Source: Candidatus Woesearchaeota archaeon
Lineage (GTDB): Archaea; Nanobdellota; Nanobdellia; Woesearchaeales; DSVV01
Reading direction: 5' to 3'
DNA: 5,665 bases
NCBI GenBank assembly: GCA_023267795.1
Contig: JAHFMP010000022.1
Span: forward strand, 4,691-10,355
Numbering within the stretch: position 1 is the first letter of the stretch; every line of letters begins with the position of its first letter. This document shows, in pieces, positions 1 to 3,743 of the stretch. Under the pieces are notes generated by a model. It had not been told where the DNA came from. It made no database searches and saw nothing but the letters and a program-made list of their open reading frames with translations. The position numbers and the translations under genes are program-made.

Positions 1-21
1 TTCTATTCCAGTACTTATCAT
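1..21 (-). CDS. start of the gene downstream of MCM (partial, N-terminus only)
   Basis: Only seven codons are visible, reading M-I-S-T-G-I-E from an ATG at 21-19 on the minus strand, and the frame runs off the window edge. The start is supported by an AGGTG Shine-Dalgarno core five bases upstream and by its position 18 bases after the MCM stop, which fits a second cistron in the MCM operon. The motif S-T-G-I close to an initiator Met resembles the beginning of archaeal RecA-superfamily proteins (KaiC-like ATPases and RadB), which often read STG-x-x-x-LD-x-LLGGG. Seven residues cannot settle a family, so the RecA-like reading is only a suggestion. It could be any other short-spaced downstream gene. 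Confidence 0.42.
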
Positions 22-26
22 ACCTG

Positions 27-31
27 CACCT
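27..31 (-). promoter_or_regulatory. Shine-Dalgarno sequence for the gene after MCM
   Basis: Read on the minus strand this is AGGTG, complementary to the archaeal 16S rRNA 3' end (CACCUCC), followed by five bases and then ATG. MCM and aIF2-beta show no such sequence before their starts. This fits the common archaeal pattern in which first genes are leaderless and internal operon genes use Shine-Dalgarno initiation. Confidence 0.5.
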
Positions 32-39
32 ATTGTTCT

Positions 40-3000
40 TTAAATTCTCGAGATGTGTCCTTTTCGCGGCTCAAAAAGATCCCCACTTCTTTTCAGTTTT
101 TCAATAAATTCCAACACTTTGTCTTCTGTTAATCCTTTCTCCATGCTTACTTTAATAATTTCTTCAATAGGAATAACCTTATGTCCCAACTTTTCTTCTA
201 ATTCATGAATAATTTCGCGGACACCAACAATCTTTGCTCGTTCTGAAGTAGTAATACCTGTACTTATTCTATCAATATCAATTTTGCCTGTTTCTGGATC
301 AAGACCAACTTGTTCTAAACAATAATGCAATAAATTAATTGCATAGCGTGCATCTTTTCTGGTGATAGAATCTCCCAAACGAACCTTTGCGCATGCCTCA
401 GAAAGTCGCACAAGAGCCTCAAGTTGCCTGGCAGAGATTGGAATAGATTGCATTCCTTTTTCATCTCCGCCAGATGAACGCATCTTGACGTAATATTCCT
501 TAAGTTCCTCGAATGCCTGATCGCTAAGTCGTGGATTAATTTTTTGCTTTGCATAAATAAGATATTTTCGAAGCATATCTGTAGGTATCTCTGGCTCTTC
601 TGTGTCTTGTTTCTTGTGCAAGCTTAGAATAAACTTGGCAAGTTTTTCATCTTTCTCTTTATCAGGAAGATCTTTGATACTGAATATGAGATCAAATCTG
701 TTGATAAGTGCAGGAGGCAAATCAATTTGTTTTGCAATTGGCTCATATGGATCAAAGCGACCAAGTTTTGGATTTGCAGCAGCGAGAACAGTAGTCTCAC
801 AACGTAATGTTGCTTGAATGTTTGCTTTGCTGATACTGATGCTTTGTTGTTCAAGTCCTTCGTGCATCGCAGAACGATCATCATCATTCATTTTATCCAA
901 TTCATCAATCATTAAGACTCCTTTATTTGCCAAAACCATTGCTCCTGCTTCAAGGCTCCAGCCAGAGAGAAATTCATCTTTCACAACTGCTGCAGTAATA
1001 CCTGCACCGCTTACTCCTTTTCCAGAAACAAAACGTGCTTTTGGTGCAACAACAGCGCATCGTTTGAGGAGTTGTGATTTTCCTGAGTTATGACAAACAA
1101 TCCCATTAGCAATAAAACATTGAGTGTGTGGAACTTCAAAGTCAAAAACATCCATAGGTACATGCTTCTGAATAACTCTTACTTTTTCAAAGCGTTGAGG
1201 TGTTTTTCTTTTTTGCTGTTTATTCTTTTTTATAATATCTTTTATTGTCTTTTCGAGTTTGTCTTTCTTTTTCTTAGACGCAAATCCTATTTTTTTTGCA
1301 AAAAGGTCTATATCATTGCTTCTTCTTATTACTAAATTATCTTCTATTATTCGAGACTGAATTCCATAATATAAAAACAATAATTGGACATCCTGCAATA
1401 AGCCAATACTCTTAGATTTCAGTTGAACAGAAGTTTTTCCTCTTCCTGTACTAAAAGTACAACCATCTGCCTCAAATAACCAGCGAAGAAAAGCGCTAAT
1501 CACATCTAAAGGGCTTTCAAAAATAAGTTGAGGTACTCTTTTTTGTGCCAAGAAAGACAAAGTAACTGCAATTTGTCTACTGTTTATTTCTAGTATGTGT
1601 AATGGCATTAAGGAAAATATTTTTCTTTCCTTTCCTTTTTCTATTATAGTCTTTTCTTTCGGCTTTGAAATATATACTTGAACCCCAACTCCAAACACAT
1701 TGTTCCATAAGTTTGTTAATTGAAGAACCAAGTCTTTCTCTTCATCATTGACATAGCAAGTAATTCGATACCCCTTAGGATGCACGTTTCCATCCCCAAG
1801 AATATATCCATAGAGGCTCGCAAGTTCAGGAGTCACTATCTCTGGAATGTTTATATTATATTTCAATTTTCCTGAAGTTGCCTTTACTCTTGTAAACCCT
1901 GTTTTTTTGTAATTTTTTATTTTGTGAGGTATTTTTGGCATAACTCTAATCTCCTCTCCGAAAGAAAGTAAATCTGCTCTCTTCCATCCTATTTTTGTAA
2001 GGAAAGGTTGGTTGTAAGTACAAACAATTTCCTTTCCTGTTTCAGTAACAATTCGTAATGTTGGTTGTTTTTTATAGATTTGAAAGTTGGAAGTATAGTC
2101 ATACGGAAAGTCCATCGGACCTTTTCGTATTTTTGTGACAAGCTCCCTAATTGGCTGTAAGTGGTATGTTCCAAGAGTTTTAATTGGTTTCATTCCTTTA
2201 TGATAGAGAGCAATTTGTGAATCCCCTGCAATACAGCCAGGATCACCTATCAAAAGTATGTGAATGTCCCCTCTGCTCATGACTCCATCATCTCTGACTT
2301 TTTTGACACCACCGACAAACTGAAGAATCAATGCCTCTTTTATTTTTTGATGACCATAAATTCCTGGAGCAAGTGCATTGGCAAGTTTTTGGTATATTTT
2401 GGGATCCTCTGCAAGTTTTTTGATTTCCTCCTCTGTCTCTGGATTAATGTTAATAGAAGAATAATCCTCTTCAAGAGGAACAATATTGTTTGCTTCTAAC
2501 AATAAATCAAATTTTGTTGACTGGCCACCACTTCTTAAAATAATAGGAATTTCTTTTAATATGCCAATAACCTGAATAGTTGTCCCTGGATTTGTTTTTT
2601 TGTCAGACATTGGACTGACAAGATCTTGTTTTAGAAGAATGTTGATTCTTTTTGGCTGTGCACCACCTTCCAGATCTTTTGTTGCTTCCTCCAACACAAT
2701 TCCCTGCACATCAATTAATTCTTTGCTTAAAAGCCTGAATTTGCCTTTTCTGCCGCATCCGCACCTGCTTGGCTCTTTAAATTTTGTATCAAGCTGAAGT
2801 ACATTCATAACATTTCCACAACTCGGGCATTCAAAGCGGGCAGCAGTTACTTGCGGCCTCACATCTGATTTCTGGCGAATGGTACCTTCTACCACAAGAA
2901 GTTTGTTAATATGTTCACTTCTAATATTTCTTGTGAATATTTTATGCTGTTCTGAAATATTTGTAAAGCGAATATGAAAATTTTTTACATCTTTTGGAAG

Positions 3001-3228
3001 GTCAAAATTTGAAACTGCAAGCTCGCATGCTTTTATCACTTCTTCTGGTTGTTCTAACAAAAGATCTGCAAGTTCTGGAGAATGCTTGCTGAGAGCTATA
3101 AAATCAACAACAAAGTAGTTCTCTCCTTTTCGCACTGTTTCCATCAAGTCTGCTAAATAGTGCATCTCAAGAAAATGCTGAAATACCTTAATTTGTTCTG
3201 TCACTTCCATAGTGTTTTCAACTCTCAT
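40..3228 (-). CDS. mcm: MCM replicative DNA helicase precursor, interrupted by an intein
   Basis: Archaeal minichromosome maintenance protein: a hexameric AAA+ 3'-5' helicase that unwinds DNA at the replication fork. The precursor has 1062 residues: N-extein 1-331, intein 332-714, C-extein 715-1062. Joined exteins give 679 residues, normal for archaeal MCM. In mature numbering, the N-terminal domain (about 1-255) carries a zinc site with C134, C137, C156 and C158. The AAA+ core has Walker A GDPGSGKS (328-335), Walker B IDELDKM with D392/E393, sensor 1 N436 in AANPKLGRFD, arginine finger R461 in INRFD, and sensor 2 R551 in SARQLEALVR. A winged-helix domain follows from about 611 to the end. 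The ATG at 3228 is preferred over an in-frame ATG at 3210 because a TATA-like box lies about 25 bases upstream. No Shine-Dalgarno sequence is visible. Transcribed divergently from aIF2-beta and probably co-transcribed with the next gene. Confidence 0.97.
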   Translation of the reverse strand: MRVENTMEVTEQIKVFQHFLEMHYLADLMETVRKGENYFVVDFIALSKHSPELADLLLEQPEEVIKACELAVSNFDLPKDVKNFHIRFTNISEQHKIFTRNIRSEHINKLLVVEGTIRQKSDVRPQVTAARFECPSCGNVMNVLQLDTKFKEPSRCGCGRKGKFRLLSKELIDVQGIVLEEATKDLEGGAQPKRINILLKQDLVSPMSDKKTNPGTTIQVIGILKEIPIILRSGGQSTKFDLLLEANNIVPLEEDYSSININPETEEEIKKLAEDPKIYQKLANALAPGIYGHQKIKEALILQFVGGVKKVRDDGVMSRGDIHILLIGDPGCIAGDSQIALYHKGMKPIKTLGTYHLQPIRELVTKIRKGPMDFPYDYTSNFQIYKKQPTLRIVTETGKEIVCTYNQPFLTKIGWKRADLLSFGEEIRVMPKIPHKIKNYKKTGFTRVKATSGKLKYNINIPEIVTPELASLYGYILGDGNVHPKGYRITCYVNDEEKDLVLQLTNLWNNVFGVGVQVYISKPKEKTIIEKGKERKIFSLMPLHILEINSRQIAVTLSFLAQKRVPQLIFESPLDVISAFLRWLFEADGCTFSTGRGKTSVQLKSKSIGLLQDVQLLFLYYGIQSRIIEDNLVIRRSNDIDLFAKKIGFASKKKKDKLEKTIKDIIKKNKQQKRKTPQRFEKVRVIQKHVPMDVFDFEVPHTQCFIANGIVCHNSGKSQLLKRCAVVAPKARFVSGKGVSGAGITAAVVKDEFLSGWSLEAGAMVLANKGVLMIDELDKMNDDDRSAMHEGLEQQSISISKANIQATLRCETTVLAAANPKLGRFDPYEPIAKQIDLPPALINRFDLIFSIKDLPDKEKDEKLAKFILSLHKKQDTEEPEIPTDMLRKYLIYAKQKINPRLSDQAFEELKEYYVKMRSSGGDEKGMQSIPISARQLEALVRLSEACAKVRLGDSITRKDARYAINLLHYCLEQVGLDPETGKIDIDRISTGITTSERAKIVGVREIIHELEEKLGHKVIPIEEIIKVSMEKGLTEDKVLEFIEKLKRSGDLFEPRKGHISRI
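1087..2235 (-). mobile_element. MCM intein with LAGLIDADG homing endonuclease, inserted in Walker A
   Basis: A 383-residue, in-frame, protein-splicing element. It begins with Cys1 in block A (C-I-A-G-D-S) and ends with I-V-C-H-N, followed by Ser as the +1 extein residue. Penultimate His382 and terminal Asn383 are intact, so it fits a class 1 intein with a Ser nucleophile downstream. Excision rebuilds GDPG-SGKS. Block B lies at about 67-96 and reads T73-Y-N-Q76-P-F-L; the expected histidine at 76 is glutamine (codon CAA at 2010-2008). Block F/G lies at about 363-383 (V-F-D-F-E-V-P then Q372-C-F-I-A-N-G). The middle part is a two-motif LAGLIDADG endonuclease. A lysine-rich stretch at about 321-351 joins the endonuclease to the C-terminal splicing part. 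MCM/CDC21 proteins are known frequent intein hosts. Boundaries are confident; splicing efficiency is not predictable from sequence. Confidence 0.96.
1276..1833 (-). other. LAGLIDADG homing endonuclease domain within the MCM intein
   Basis: Intein residues about 135-320. Motif 1 (block C) reads L-Y-G-Y-I-L-G-D-G with acidic residue D148, codon at 1794-1792. Motif 2 (block E) reads F-L-R-W-L-F-E-A-D-G with D257, codon at 1467-1465. Block H (L-L-Q-D-V-Q-L-L-F-L-Y-Y-G-I) follows at about 279-292. In this family the two helices pack together and the two aspartates bind the catalytic metals. Both are present and the frame is unbroken, so the domain is probably a working endonuclease or has decayed only recently. 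Its expected target is the uninterrupted Walker A coding sequence of an intein-free mcm allele. Activity is inferred, not shown. Confidence 0.88.
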
Positions 3229-3248
3229 TAAAAAGGAGAATTTTTAGC

Positions 3249-3257
3249 TCTTAAATG
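3249..3257 (-). promoter_or_regulatory. TATA-like box for mcm, leaderless spacing
   Basis: On the minus strand this reads CATTTAAGA, preceded by an A-rich stretch that could act as the TFB-recognition element. Its centre is about 25 bases upstream of the A of the mcm ATG, close to the usual archaeal TATA-to-start distance, so transcription would begin at or near the start codon. A second AT-rich element at 3275-3284, read in this direction as TTTTTAAATA, could instead give a leader of about 20-25 bases. Confidence 0.45.
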
Positions 3258-3274
3258 TTTTTTGTTCAACACAA

Positions 3275-3284
3275 TATTTAAAAA
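3275..3284 (+). promoter_or_regulatory. TATA box for aIF2-beta, leaderless spacing
   Basis: The plus strand reads TATTTAAAAA with its centre about 27-28 bases before the ATG at 3307. This fits an archaeal box A with transcription starting within a base or two of the start codon. No Shine-Dalgarno sequence lies directly before the ATG, which supports a leaderless mRNA. The element is nearly symmetric and could also serve the divergent mcm gene. Confidence 0.5.
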
Positions 3285-3306
3285 CAAACAGTAATTTCTT
3301 AAAGCA

Positions 3307-3720
3307 ATGGTTGAGAGCTATGAAACATTGGTTGAGAAGGCATATTCTGTTCTTCCTGAAACTGCCATAAAAGAAGAAAGATTTCTTGTCCCTAAAGTGC
3401 GTGGACATGTTCAAGGAAATACAACTGTTATCAGTAATTTTTTACAGATTGCGGATAGTCTGGGAAGAAAGCCTCAACATTTTCTGAAATATATTCTTAA
3501 AGAGCTTGCAACACCAGGAGAATTAAGAAAAAATGGAGTTATTATAGGAACAAAAATGCCTGCTTCCCGCATCAATGAAAAAATAGAGAAATATGTGGAA
3601 GAGTTTGTTCTTTGTAAGGAATGTGGCAAGCCAGACACAAAGCTGTTGAAAGAAGGAAATTTTGTGTTCATGAAATGCCTCGCTTGCGGCGCACGTCACA
3701 GCGTCAATGCGAAGATATAA
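3307..3720 (+). CDS. eif2b: translation initiation factor aIF2 subunit beta
   Basis: A 137-residue protein, the usual length for archaeal aIF2-beta, which lacks the long lysine-block N-terminal extension of the eukaryotic subunit. It joins the gamma and alpha subunits in the heterotrimer that carries Met-initiator tRNA to the small ribosomal subunit. A short N-terminal helix region is followed by the alpha-beta core at about 20-100, with family signatures V-Q-G-N-T-T-V-I-S-N-F near 35-45, R-K-P-Q-H-F-L-K near 54-61 and I-N-E-K-I-E-K-Y-V near 89-97. A C-terminal zinc ribbon has ligands C103, C106, C124 and C127, with the typical K-E-C-G-K-P-D-T-K between the pairs. The start follows a TATA-like box at leaderless distance. 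It diverges from mcm and converges on the PolD large-subunit gene with a 23-base gap. Confidence 0.97.
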   Translation: MVESYETLVEKAYSVLPETAIKEERFLVPKVRGHVQGNTTVISNFLQIADSLGRKPQHFLKYILKELATPGELRKNGVIIGTKMPASRINEKIEKYVEEFVLCKECGKPDTKLLKEGNFVFMKCLACGARHSVNAKI

Positions 3721-3743
3721 TTATTTTAACTACTATTTAGAGA

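Noticed and set aside
1200..1300. Plus-strand T-rich runs as a transcription terminator
   Set aside because: They are the reverse complement of the lysine-rich linker of the intein, and no plus-strand gene ends there.
602..1335. Several open frames of about 70-90 codons on the plus strand opposite mcm
   Set aside because: They lie wholly antisense to clear MCM and intein coding sequence, have no ribosome-binding site or recognisable motifs, and have compositions expected of antisense shadows.
3208..3210. Alternative mcm start at the second in-frame ATG
   Set aside because: It has no Shine-Dalgarno sequence, and the TATA-like box spacing fits the first ATG at 3228 better. It remains possible, with a loss of six residues.
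3231..3238. AAAAAGGAG on the plus strand as a ribosome-binding site
   Set aside because: No plus-strand start codon with a usable frame follows nearby; it is about 70 bases before the aIF2-beta ATG.
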